A stretch of 64,000 bases of DNA, from contig NZ_JABSNL010000011.1 in assembly GCF_013294025.1 (NCBI RefSeq), positions 109,219 through 173,218 on the forward strand, in the 5' to 3' direction. Of this stretch, positions 36,608 through 44,450 are shown one piece after another; position 1 is the stretch's first letter; every line of letters starts with the position of its first letter. A program made the position numbers and the translations under genes. Below the pieces are notes generated by a model that was not told the DNA's origin, made no database searches, and saw only the letters and a list, made by a program, of their open reading frames with translations. Source of the DNA: Flavobacterium aeripolare (GTDB lineage: Bacteria; Bacteroidota; Bacteroidia; Flavobacteriales; Flavobacteriaceae).

Positions 36608-37708
36608 TTATATCGCCTCAAACAATTTCCCTGGCAGCGGTCGCACTACTCCTTTTAATTCCATATTTAACAAAAGTCCCGAAATTCTATAAATAGGGAA
36701 ATTACATTGCAAGGCGATAATATCCATTAACTCTTTACCTGATTTTAAAAGGTAATCGTAGACTTTTTGTTCGTCATCTTCTAGAGTAACAAACAGTTGT
36801 TTTTGTACTGGTTGCCTTTCCTTCTGGATGTCCCAATTTAGAATATAAATCAAATCGGCTGCACTGGTAAGCACATTTGCTTTTTGGGTTTTAATCAAGT
36901 TGTTGCAACCTTGACTGTATTTATCGGTGACTCGACCTGGAACTGCAAACACATCTCGGTTGTAATCATTAGCGATATTAGCGGTGATTAAGGAACCTCC
37001 CCTATCAGCAGATTCTATTACAATGGTTGCCTCACTCATTCCAGCCACAATGCGGTTTCGCTTTACAAAATTTTCCTTGTCAGGATTAGCTGTACTCCAG
37101 AATTCCGTCATAAAACCACCATTTTCCTCCACTTTAGCCACGTATTTTTTATGTATTTTGGGATAAATTTGGTTCAAACCGTGCGCTACCACAGCTACTG
37201 TTTGCAGCTTATATTCCATTGCTAGTTGGTGTGCAACAATATCAACTCCATAAGCAAATCCGCTTACAATGATAGGATCTAAGGGAGCCAAATCTTCTAT
37301 GAATTTTCTACAAAATTCAATTCCGTATGCTGTTATTTGGCGCGTTCCTACGATGCTGATTATTTTTCTATTTTTTAAATTGATGTTTCCAGAGGAGAAT
37401 AAAAGTAAAGGACCATCAATGCAATGCTTTAATCGATCAGGATACTCTTCATCAAGAAAAAACGATACTTTGATATTATTTTCATTGATAAATGCCATTT
37501 CCTTTGTTGCTTTTTCGAAAACAGAAGTATCGCTTAAATTCTTGAGTAAGTTAGTTCCCACGCCGTCGATAGCTGCTAATTGCGACTTCTTAGCCTTAAA
37601 AACTGCCTCAGCGTTGCCGCAATGTGTTAGTAGTTTTTTGGCCATTATGTCTCCTACGCCTTCAATTCTTTGTAGTGCTAGTAAATAAAATAAATCTTGT
37701 TCATTCAT
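36608..37708 (-). CDS. dprA: DNA-processing protein DprA
   Basis: Loads RecA on incoming single-stranded DNA during natural transformation. A helix-hairpin-helix N-terminal region (I-E-G-V-G-D-I-M-A-K) precedes the Rossmann core with I-V-G-T-R-Q-I-T-A-Y-G near residue 120 and V-S-G-F-A-Y-G-V-D-I-V-A-H near 150. A C-terminal winged-helix part covers about 305-366. Length 366 is normal. Its place next to a recombination-shaped island is suggestive but probably a coincidence. Confidence 0.95.
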   Translation of the reverse strand: MNEQDLFYLLALQRIEGVGDIMAKKLLTHCGNAEAVFKAKKSQLAAIDGVGTNLLKNLSDTSVFEKATKEMAFINENNIKVSFFLDEEYPDRLKHCIDGPLLLFSSGNINLKNRKIISIVGTRQITAYGIEFCRKFIEDLAPLDPIIVSGFAYGVDIVAHQLAMEYKLQTVAVVAHGLNQIYPKIHKKYVAKVEENGGFMTEFWSTANPDKENFVKRNRIVAGMSEATIVIESADRGGSLITANIANDYNRDVFAVPGRVTDKYSQGCNNLIKTQKANVLTSAADLIYILNWDIQKERQPVQKQLFVTLEDDEQKVYDYLLKSGKELMDIIALQCNFPIYRISGLLLNMELKGVVRPLPGKLFEAI

Positions 37709-37776
37709 GTTAATATATTGGTGCTGAAATATATAGATAATTTATGGGAATTGTTAATAAAAATTGTGAATAAAAT

Positions 37777-37806
37777 TTTGATAACTATTTTCATTACCTA
37801 ACTTTG
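37777..37806 (+). promoter_or_regulatory. Promoter of the HU-CCDC81/SPOR gene
   Basis: TTTG at 37777-37780 and TAACTTTG at 37799-37806 with 18 bp between, the best Bacteroidota -33/-7 match in the window. Only 5 bp remain before the ATG at 37812, so the transcript would be nearly leaderless. Confidence 0.6.
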
Positions 37807-37811
37807 TAACT

Positions 37812-38756
37812 ATGAACATCGACTCTTACATATCACAACTACTCTATCGCTATCAATGTGTTACCGTGCCAGGTCTAGGAGCTTTCCTTACCGAAACACA
37901 GTCTGCACAGTGGATTGAGAGTACAAATTCATTTTTCCCTCCAAGAAAAATGGTTTCTTTCAATACTAACTTGAAAAACAACGACGGTCTACTTGCAAAC
38001 CATATCGCATCTAGTGAAAAAATTTCATACAACTATGCTGTAAATGCTATTGAATATCAAGTTGTAAAATGGAAAAGAGCGTTAGAAAATAATGAGGTTC
38101 TTGTTTTAATCAACATAGGAACTCTTCGTTTTAACGCAGATCGCAACATCGTTTTCAAACCTTCTAATCAAACCAATTACTTGTCTAGTTCTTTTGGTTT
38201 AGACTCGTTTGTATCGACAGTAGTAAAAAGAGAAACGCCAGTAGAAGAACCTGCTGAAATTATTGAAAGAGCACCAATTGCTTTGCCTGTTTATGAGGAA
38301 GAAGAAAGTAACGGTCGTTCTTATATGAAATATGCTGCTATTTTTGTTCTAGGATTAGGACTTACAGGAAGCATAGGTTATCCCGTTTATCAGCAGCAAA
38401 TTGCTAATGAAACTGTATTAGTAGAATCAGCAGTTCAAAAACAAGTGGAAAACAAAATTCAAGAAGCGACATTTTTTATTAAAAGCCCAATGCCTGCTGT
38501 AACACTTTCTATTAAAGAAGGAAAGTTACCATACCACGTAGTAGCAGGTGCTTTTAGAGACCAAAAAAATGCTGAAAAGATTTATAAAAAATTATCAAAC
38601 GAAGGTTTTAAAGCCCGTCTACTAACTGTAAATAAACACGGTTTGTATCCAGTAGTTTATGGAAGTTATGCTACACTAGCAGAAGCTGAAAAAGCAAAAC
38701 GTGAAATTCATGAAAGTAAAAATCCAGAAGCTTGGGTTTTGATCGAAGCGCTTTAA
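37812..38756 (+). CDS. HU-CCDC81 and SPOR domain membrane protein
   Basis: A 314-residue protein typical of Bacteroidota. The N-terminal ~130 residues match the paired HU-CCDC81 domains (L-L-Y-R-Y-Q-C-V-T-V-P-G-L-G-A-F; later V-L-V-L-I-N-I-G-T-L-R). A transmembrane helix lies near 172-194. A C-terminal SPOR domain (about 236-314; Y-H-V-V-A-G-A-F-R-D-Q-K-N-A) should bind denuded peptidoglycan in the periplasm. It may thus link a cytoplasmic, perhaps DNA-related, domain to the cell wall or division site. It is monocistronic and has its own promoter and terminator. Confidence 0.88.
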   Translation: MNIDSYISQLLYRYQCVTVPGLGAFLTETQSAQWIESTNSFFPPRKMVSFNTNLKNNDGLLANHIASSEKISYNYAVNAIEYQVVKWKRALENNEVLVLINIGTLRFNADRNIVFKPSNQTNYLSSSFGLDSFVSTVVKRETPVEEPAEIIERAPIALPVYEEEESNGRSYMKYAAIFVLGLGLTGSIGYPVYQQQIANETVLVESAVQKQVENKIQEATFFIKSPMPAVTLSIKEGKLPYHVVAGAFRDQKNAEKIYKKLSNEGFKARLLTVNKHGLYPVVYGSYATLAEAEKAKREIHESKNPEAWVLIEAL

Positions 38757-38775
38757 TTTAAATCGAATACTATAT

Positions 38776-38815
38776 AAAAACCTCCAATGGCATTAATTTG
38801 CTCTTGGAGGTTTTT
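38776..38815 (+). terminator. Terminator after HU-CCDC81/SPOR gene
   Basis: Stem AAAAACCTCCAA / TTGGAGGTTTTT with a 16-base loop, 19 bp after the stop. Confidence 0.8.
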
Positions 38816-38958
38816 AATTTAACAGTGTTTTCATACTTTCGTCAGTTGCGTTTAATAAGCTTATTTAAGTGCTTTATTTTAATAAATTATTGAAAGTTAC
38901 ATTAGTTATAGTTATTATCGAAATCTTCTCTAAAATGACTTAAAAAACCACTAAAACG

Positions 38959-38994
38959 ACAAAGGCGATTTAGAACTTTCTAAATCGCCTTTGT
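38959..38994 (-). terminator. Hairpin terminator after the 39013-39681 gene
   Basis: Stem ACAAAGGCGATTTAGA / TCTAAATCGCCTTTGT of 16 bp with a 4-base loop. It lies 18 bp after the minus-strand stop and could also serve the plus strand. Confidence 0.75.
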
Positions 38995-39012
38995 TATTTG
39001 CATTGATGTTGC

Positions 39013-39681
39013 TTATTTACTTACTAACGTGGTATTAATAAAATTCTCTTCATCAATTACGTTCTTTAATTTTTCATTCCTTGGGATCAGGTTAAGCATC
39101 ATAGAATTGACTACTCTACTCTTAGTTAAATCAGGTTTGATAATCCTTGCTTTGTGGTACAGTCCTAGCATTTCTCGATTGCTTCTTGAATTACTATTAT
39201 TGATTACAAGCAACCTATAATTGTTATTATCGAATGGATCCAGCTTTATACTGAAAGGTAAAATCTCATCTTCAGACTCTTGAATTATAGGTTCGTATAG
39301 CGTTCCCTCCTCTTCTACTCCCTTTGTTTTACTGCGAAAGTAACTATCATAATCAGCTAAGAACATCTCACTTTTAATTTGGCTTGGTTCATAACCCAGC
39401 ATTAGTATCGATTGTTCAGAGGCATTGTCTAAATGATAGGGCGTATTTACTTGTTGATCGAACCTTCCCAGCCATTGATAATCGAGCTGCTTGTTATATC
39501 GTTCTTTAATAAATGTTGCCAAACCTTGTTTTAAACCTATCATAATAGCTCTAAATTGAGCGCTTTTAATTTGTGAACCAAAATCAAAGAGTACATAACC
39601 AGGCGTGCTGGTATTTGTTCTAAATATTTTTTGAATACTGTGGTTTACTAGGTCTTCAATACAAATTGTTTCTACTTTCAT
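39013..39681 (-). CDS. Protein of unknown function, possible dioxygenase-like fold
   Basis: A 222-residue cytoplasmic protein without signal peptide or membrane helix. The stretch F-D-Q-Q-V-N-T-P-Y-H-L-D-N contains an H-x-D pair like the first two iron ligands of 2-oxoglutarate dioxygenases; a later histidine (G-L-Y-H-K-A) and R-V-V-N-S-M-M could be the third ligand and substrate arginine. This is a pattern-level suggestion only. The gene lies 41 bp downstream of the EthD gene on the same strand, with a terminator after it. Confidence 0.6.
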   Translation of the reverse strand: MKVETICIEDLVNHSIQKIFRTNTSTPGYVLFDFGSQIKSAQFRAIMIGLKQGLATFIKERYNKQLDYQWLGRFDQQVNTPYHLDNASEQSILMLGYEPSQIKSEMFLADYDSYFRSKTKGVEEEGTLYEPIIQESEDEILPFSIKLDPFDNNNYRLLVINNSNSRSNREMLGLYHKARIIKPDLTKSRVVNSMMLNLIPRNEKLKNVIDEENFINTTLVSK

Positions 39682-39722
39682 ACTGTTGCTTTTACTTGTG
39701 AAATAGAAAGCTGTAGCGCTGC

Positions 39723-40037
39723 TTATAAATTCACGATTTCACTAATTTGTAAGTCCCCTTTTACATTAGTATAATTAGGAATATCTGCAGCAAATTTCTC
39801 AGCGTGCGGGAAAAATGATGCTTGAAAAGATTCCATAGTATCAAATTTTAAATCTACGATCACTGCAAATGGAGCTGGCTCTCCGGGAGCTCTTCCTGCT
39901 AAACCTACTGTTAATTCCATTCCTTTTAAAGCATCTCCTAGAGATTCACTAATCATAGGAAGGTGAGAATTTTTATAGTAATCTAAGTCAAATGTTGTGT
40001 CAGCACCGCTAGGGTACATTACGCTTACTTTTATCAT
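39723..40037 (-). CDS. EthD-family small protein
   Basis: A 104-residue dimeric alpha-beta barrel protein of the EthD type, recognised by M-Y-P-S-G-A-D-T-T-F-D-L-D-Y-Y near the start and H-L-P-M near residue 27. Members act in degradation or are of unknown role; no catalytic residue can be assigned. It precedes the 39013-39681 gene and is separated from the AhpD-like gene by an inverted-repeat element. Confidence 0.85.
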   Translation of the reverse strand: MIKVSVMYPSGADTTFDLDYYKNSHLPMISESLGDALKGMELTVGLAGRAPGEPAPFAVIVDLKFDTMESFQASFFPHAEKFAADIPNYTNVKGDLQISEIVNL

Positions 40038-40065
40038 GGTATTTTTTATTTAAAGTTATAAAAAA

Positions 40066-40209
40066 AACCTTATTTTAATTACTCGAGCTTTCTCCTGTTA
40101 CGTATTCCCGCAGCCCGACTTGAGTGGAGCTCTTTTTTATATAGCGTAGCGCAGTAAAAAAAGCGGGAACGGAAGGCGGAATAGCTGCCCAAATAATTAA
40201 AATAAGGTT
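40066..40209. repeat. 144-bp element with perfect 16-bp inverted ends
   Basis: The ends AACCTTATTTTAATTA (40066-40081) and TAATTAAAATAAGGTT (40194-40209) are exact reverse complements. Inside, TTCCCGC (40105-40111) pairs with GCGGGAA (40163-40169). The GC-richer core (G-C-C-C-G-A-C ... GGAATAGCTGCCC style) resembles hairpin repeats scattered in Flavobacterium intergenic regions. No coding capacity. It could be a MITE-like insertion or a repeat that acts as a terminator between two leftward genes. Confidence 0.75.
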
Positions 40210-40233
40210 GTATAGAATCTATCTAGTGACGGA

Positions 40234-40785
40234 TTATTTTTTTGACCAAGCAAATTTTTGGAATGCTGCGTCAACAGGTGTGTTTGCAATGTGATTTGTG
40301 TAGTTACTAATCACTTTTTGAGATAAACCTAAGATGATATCTAGTACTTGTTGTTCCCCGTAACCTGCAGCATAAAATGCATTTAATTCATCTTCAGAAA
40401 CGTTTCCACGGTTACGAACCATGCTTAATGTAAAAGTACGTAAAGCTTCTAATTTAGCATCAGCTAATGGCGTTTCGTTACGTAAAGACTCGATAATATC
40501 GTTGTCTACTTTCATCATGTGAGCGATTCCTGTGTGAGCTGGAACGCAGTAATGACAGGCGTGCTCTACGTTGATTGCTTGCCAAACCACTGTTAACTCA
40601 TCGTTATTGAAAGACGAAGCAACAAATAAATCATGTAAAACTTGGTATCCTTTTAAAGCGCTTGGAGATGCAGCTAATACACCGTGCAATCCTGGAATCA
40701 TTCCGTATGCTTTTTGAGAATCTTGTAATAATGCTTTGCTTTCTTCTGGAGCAGACTCGATAGAGTGAATTTTTAAAGTTGTCAT
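40234..40785 (-). CDS. Carboxymuconolactone decarboxylase/AhpD-family protein
   Basis: Alkylhydroperoxidase-like protein of 183 residues. The redox motif is E-H-A-C-H-Y-C-V-P-A-H near residue 76, with C-x-x-C and the following histidine as in AhpD. It probably reduces peroxides or handles a thiol intermediate. A TetR gene lies upstream on the same strand, and an operator-like palindrome stands between them, so repression by that TetR protein is likely. Confidence 0.88.
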   Translation of the reverse strand: MTTLKIHSIESAPEESKALLQDSQKAYGMIPGLHGVLAASPSALKGYQVLHDLFVASSFNNDELTVVWQAINVEHACHYCVPAHTGIAHMMKVDNDIIESLRNETPLADAKLEALRTFTLSMVRNRGNVSEDELNAFYAAGYGEQQVLDIILGLSQKVISNYTNHIANTPVDAAFQKFAWSKK

Positions 40786-40826
40786 AATTGTAAATTTTAA
40801 ATTGTTATTATTTTAATATTATATTA

Positions 40827-40842
40827 CTAAGCGATTGCTTAG
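40827..40842. promoter_or_regulatory. Operator-like palindrome before AhpD-like gene
   Basis: CTAAGCGATTGCTTAG has 6-bp arms forming a palindrome with one central mismatch. It lies 42 bp upstream of the AhpD-like start and resembles a second site at the TetR gene. Likely a TetR-family binding site. Confidence 0.6.
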
Positions 40843-40861
40843 ATTTGAGGCAAAAAAAAGT

Positions 40862-41425
40862 TTAGATGTTATTGAATGTTAGTTCGATATAATCTTCTAT
40901 TTCTTGTTTGCTATTTACTCGAGATGCAGCAGCTAAACCATGTTTTGCAAGCAATAAATAATTAGCTTGTTTAGTTACCGTAGCAGCATCTTTTGTTTTA
41001 TCTTGTTGTAGCTTTTCTATAAATAAATCTTTTACACCATTCATAAAATCGCCCATTTGTGTATTAATAACTTGATCCTCGGCTTCGGCAAATTCATTGT
41101 AGGTATTCGTTAAAAAACACCCTTTATAATTGCCTACTTCAATAGGAATTTGCACAGAATCATAGAAAAATTCTTTGATGTCTTGCATCCCATTATTTGC
41201 ATTTTTGAATTTTTCAAACATGCCACTAATTTTGCTTTTGTAACATTGTAAACTTTGTAAGAACAATTCTTGTTTGCTTCCAAAACTAGAATAAATAGAG
41301 AACTGATTAATTCCCATTTCCTTCTCTAACATACGAACAGAGGTGTTTTCATACCCATTGCGCCAGAACAAAGACATTGCTTTTTCTAATACTTCTTGTT
41401 CGTTATATTGTTTACTTCTTGCCAT
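40862..41425 (-). CDS. TetR/AcrR-family transcriptional regulator
   Basis: Repressor of 187 residues from M-A-R-S-K-Q-Y-N-E. The helix-turn-helix covers about residues 10-55: A-M-S-L-F-W-R-N-G-Y-E-N-T-S-V, then I-N-Q-F-S-I-Y-S-S-F-G-S-K-Q. The C-terminal ligand domain is unassigned. A longer frame to 41485 is open, but the extra residues are hydrophobic and lack similarity, and the upstream palindrome at 41449-41464 would then be coding. Matching palindromes before this gene and the AhpD-like gene suggest control of both. Confidence 0.9.
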   Translation of the reverse strand: MARSKQYNEQEVLEKAMSLFWRNGYENTSVRMLEKEMGINQFSIYSSFGSKQELFLQSLQCYKSKISGMFEKFKNANNGMQDIKEFFYDSVQIPIEVGNYKGCFLTNTYNEFAEAEDQVINTQMGDFMNGVKDLFIEKLQQDKTKDAATVTKQANYLLLAKHGLAAASRVNSKQEIEDYIELTFNNI

Positions 41426-41448
41426 TACTATTTTAATACGGTACAAAA

Positions 41449-41464
41449 CTAAGCAGATGCTTTG
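41449..41464. promoter_or_regulatory. Operator-like palindrome before TetR gene
   Basis: CTAAGCAGATGCTTTG shares CTAAGC and TGCTT-G with the site at 40827-40842, and its AAGCA/TGCTT arms pair exactly. It lies 24 bp before the TetR start, suiting autorepression. Confidence 0.55.
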
Positions 41465-41504
41465 AAATAAAAAAACAATTAACAATCTTTAACATTACAA
41501 TATA

Positions 41505-41538
41505 AAAAAGCGGCTTGAGATGTACTCAAGCCGCTTTC
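41505..41538 (-). terminator. Terminator after NTF2-like gene
   Basis: Stem AAAGCGGCTTGAG / CTCAAGCCGCTTT with a 5-base loop; on the minus strand it is followed by TTTT. It separates the NTF2-like and TetR transcripts. Confidence 0.8.
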
Positions 41539-41592
41539 TGCAATTTTAGTTTACAAATTATATAACCTGCAAGTTAAGCAAGCTGATGAAAA

Positions 41593-42462
41593 TTAAAACT
41601 TTCCGTTTGTATTTTTCCAAGTGTCTTGAGCTGCAATCTTCTCTACAACATCCCAGTGTTCAGCAATTTTGCCATTCTCTACTCTAAACAAATCATAGAA
41701 AGCATTATGGTCTGCGCCAAAGTGACCTTCACTAACAACTAGTATAAAATTACCTTGACCTAAAACTTTATGAATTGTATCGTATTTCATAAAAACACCT
41801 TGTTGTGCTAATGCTCCTAACGCACCACCTAAACCTGATAATTGGTCAGGAATGTTAGGATTGTGTTGGATATAATCATCACCATTAAAGTACCCTGCTA
41901 ACTTTTCCATTTTACCATTAACTAAAATATCAGAAACGAAATTCTTTACTAATGCTTTATTTTGTTCTGTTTTATCAAGATCTTTAAGTTCAGTTGCACC
42001 ATCAATCATTGAATGTCCGCTTGGGTTTGCGGCCGCTGGAGTTTCTTGTAAGTTATCCCAATGTTCGACGATTTTTCCGTTTTCGAATCTAAAAATATCA
42101 AAACCTATTTTTGGTCCAAAGAAATTATAATCTGTTTGTGTGAAAATAAAATCACCATCTTCAAAGGCACGAACTGTATTTACTTTAGCTGAATTAGCAG
42201 GTACCATTTGTAAAAGTGCGCCAAAACCAGCTACGCCATCTGCTACGCCTAGATTGTGTTGAATGTATTTATCAGGATTTATGTAAGAAGCAGGTTCGTG
42301 AGCTCCTGTTTCGATGCTTTTCAATAAAGCAACTACTTTTTGTTTATTTGAAATTTCCATGCTGTTTTCTTTTTTAATTTTTGATTTTTTAGCTGTTTGG
42401 CTGTACGAAGTCGTTAGACCTAAGCCAAGAATTAATGCTGCGCTTACTATTACTTTGTTCAT
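41593..42462 (-). CDS. Exported protein with two SnoaL/NTF2-like domains
   Basis: A 289-residue protein from M-N-K-V-I-V-S-A-A. The signal peptide ends around residue 22. Two homologous NTF2-like domains follow, each with Y-I-Q-H-N and a later F-R-x-E-N-G-K-I-x-E-H-W-D block, so the gene arose by internal duplication. The role is unclear; SnoaL-like domains bind or isomerise small molecules. An upstream frame extension to 42540 would bury the signal peptide and is rejected. It is followed by its own terminator. Confidence 0.85.
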   Translation of the reverse strand: MNKVIVSAALILGLGLTTSYSQTAKKSKIKKENSMEISNKQKVVALLKSIETGAHEPASYINPDKYIQHNLGVADGVAGFGALLQMVPANSAKVNTVRAFEDGDFIFTQTDYNFFGPKIGFDIFRFENGKIVEHWDNLQETPAAANPSGHSMIDGATELKDLDKTEQNKALVKNFVSDILVNGKMEKLAGYFNGDDYIQHNPNIPDQLSGLGGALGALAQQGVFMKYDTIHKVLGQGNFILVVSEGHFGADHNAFYDLFRVENGKIAEHWDVVEKIAAQDTWKNTNGKF

Positions 42463-42563
42463 TTTTTTATCGTTATAAATTGATGATGCAAAGGTGCGAC
42501 GGTAATCAAAAAGTAAAAGGATACAAAAAGCACTTTCCATGGTAAATTTGTGCCAAAATAAAA

Positions 42564-43436
42564 TTAATGCAAGAAACTTTCTCTAAATTCAATTGGAGTA
42601 CTTAAATGGTGTTTGCGAAAATATTTCACGAAGTTAGTAGGTTCGTCAAAGCCTAGACTGTAGCTAATTTCTTTTACAGACTCGCTAGAATGTGCCAGTA
42701 GACGCTTAGCTTCAAGCATAATACGATCGTCAATAATTTTCTTTGGGGTTGAACCCAAAATTTTTGAAGTAGCTGTATTTAGTCTTTTTTTTGTGATGTG
42801 CATTTGGTTTGCATAATTCACAACTAACTTATTATGGTTAAATTGCATCTCTAACAATTCTTTAAATTGCATAACCAAATCTAAGTCGGCTCCTTTTTTA
42901 ACTTCTATAAAATCACTTTTACGACGTTCACGTTCTAAGAGCATAAGGAGACTTCTTAAATAATTACGCAAAATAGAAGCTTGGTACTCATCATTATCGT
43001 GCCTACTTTCATTTTCTAAAACAGCTAAACTATTTTTAAAAAGCATTGTGTTATTAGTCAACGAGAGATGAGCCGTCTCAAACAAGTCGTTAAAGAGTAT
43101 ACTGCTTTTTAAAAACTGAATATCTGACGCCTCTTTACAAAAAAACCGATCTGTAAAAAGAATCACTTTCCCTACGGCGGTATAGGTAGTATCAAAATGT
43201 TGTGCACTGTTTTTGGCTATAAAAACGAAAGTATCAGGTAAAATTGTGATGGGTTTAAAATCTACATAATGTAGCACTGCTCCTTCTTGAAACCAGAGCA
43301 CTTGATAAAATTCTGCACGATGTGGTATGGTGAGCTCTGTTTTGAATTCACCATACAGTTGGGTCATATCAAGAACTTCAAACTCATGAGGCAAACCCTC
43401 TTTAAAATCGTATTTTACTATTGTTTCATTACCCAT
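42564..43436 (-). CDS. AraC-family transcriptional regulator
   Basis: Regulator of 290 residues from M-G-N-E-T-I-V-K. The N-terminal half is a cupin-like sensor region (P-D-T-F-V-F-I-A-K-N-S-A-Q-H-F). The C-terminal ~95 residues contain the AraC double helix-turn-helix, ending in V-K-E-I-S-Y-S-L-G-F-D-E-P-T-N-F-V-K-Y-F-R-K-H and T-P-I-E-F-R. It is divergent from the NAD(P)-binding gene and lies just upstream of the NTF2-like gene on the same strand; either may be its target. Confidence 0.9.
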   Translation of the reverse strand: MGNETIVKYDFKEGLPHEFEVLDMTQLYGEFKTELTIPHRAEFYQVLWFQEGAVLHYVDFKPITILPDTFVFIAKNSAQHFDTTYTAVGKVILFTDRFFCKEASDIQFLKSSILFNDLFETAHLSLTNNTMLFKNSLAVLENESRHDNDEYQASILRNYLRSLLMLLERERRKSDFIEVKKGADLDLVMQFKELLEMQFNHNKLVVNYANQMHITKKRLNTATSKILGSTPKKIIDDRIMLEAKRLLAHSSESVKEISYSLGFDEPTNFVKYFRKHHLSTPIEFRESFLH

Positions 43437-43674
43437 GTTCCCTTTTCTAGTCGCTATATAATTGTAAAGAATATATCCTTTAATAATTGAAGCAAACATA
43501 CAATATACTTAGTGCAAATTAAAATCGAGCGCAAGAAGCGTTATTTTAATATTAAGCACAGTAGACAACATAATTCACTAAATCGTTTCTTAAGGACTGT
43601 TAAAATGTATTAAAATAGCGTTAAACGATGAATTGCAACAAGCTTGATTGCAACATTTATTGTAATTTTAGAAT

Positions 43675-44307
43675 ATGGAAAATATATTAGTAGCAGGTGC
43701 AAACGGCACCACCGGAAAACAAATAGTAGCCCTTTTACATAAATCTGAAAATTTTAACCCAATTGCAATGGTTAGAAAAGAAGAGCAACAAACCTTTTTT
43801 AAGAATCAAAATATTGAGACTGTATTAGGAGATTTAACAAATAACGTCGACGCTGCATTTAGCAGTACTATTGATAGAGTAATATTTGCCGCTGGATCAG
43901 GTGGTAAAGACGTAATAGGTGTTGATCAGGAAGGCGCGAAGAAAATGATTGATGCTTCAAAGAAAGCAAATGTGAAAAAATTTGTAATGCTTAGTTCGAT
44001 GGGAGCAGACAAACCTGAAGAAGCAACGCAATTAGTTGAATACTTAAAGGCAAAACACAATGCCGATGAATATTTAAAAACGAGCGGATTAGAATACAGC
44101 ATTGTTAGACCTGGAACGTTGACAAACGAAGCGCAAGTTGCAAAAATAGAATTGGCTCCAAAATTAAATAAAAGAGGAGAAATTAGTCGTGCTGATGTAG
44201 CACAAACCTTAGTGCAAGCGCTAGAAAGTAATACAGCAACAAATGCTTCTTTTGAAATTATTAAAGGTCAGCAAAGTATCACAGAAGCATTGTCACAAGT
44301 GAAATAA
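43675..44307 (+). CDS. NAD(P)-binding SDR-like protein (NmrA/YwnB type)
   Basis: Rossmann-fold protein of 210 residues. The dinucleotide motif is V-A-G-A-N-G-T-T-G-K-Q near residue 5, and A-A-G-S-G-G-K-D and Y-S-I-V-R-P-G-T-L-T are typical of the atypical SDR group. It lacks the classic Y-x-x-x-K in its usual place, so it may be a redox sensor or reductase of uncertain substrate. It is transcribed away from the AraC-type gene and has a terminator. Confidence 0.88.
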   Translation: MENILVAGANGTTGKQIVALLHKSENFNPIAMVRKEEQQTFFKNQNIETVLGDLTNNVDAAFSSTIDRVIFAAGSGGKDVIGVDQEGAKKMIDASKKANVKKFVMLSSMGADKPEEATQLVEYLKAKHNADEYLKTSGLEYSIVRPGTLTNEAQVAKIELAPKLNKRGEISRADVAQTLVQALESNTATNASFEIIKGQQSITEALSQVK

Positions 44308-44356
44308 AAATTAGAGTTTACAATTCATTAAGAATACCGTTATTAATTCAAACAAG

Positions 44357-44398
44357 AAACCGAAAGCATGCTAAGATATAGCGTACTTTCGGTTTTTT
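44357..44398 (+). terminator. Terminator after NAD(P)-binding gene
   Basis: AAACCGAAAG and CTTTCGGTTT form a stem around a ~19-base loop, followed by TTTT. Confidence 0.75.
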
Positions 44399-44450
44399 AA
44401 TTTAAAGATTTTAGAGTGTCAAGCACATTTGCGTTGCCACTTTATAACAA

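Noticed and set aside
37269..37688. 139-codon plus-strand frame opposite dprA
   Set aside because: Shadow of dprA, whose motifs are convincing.
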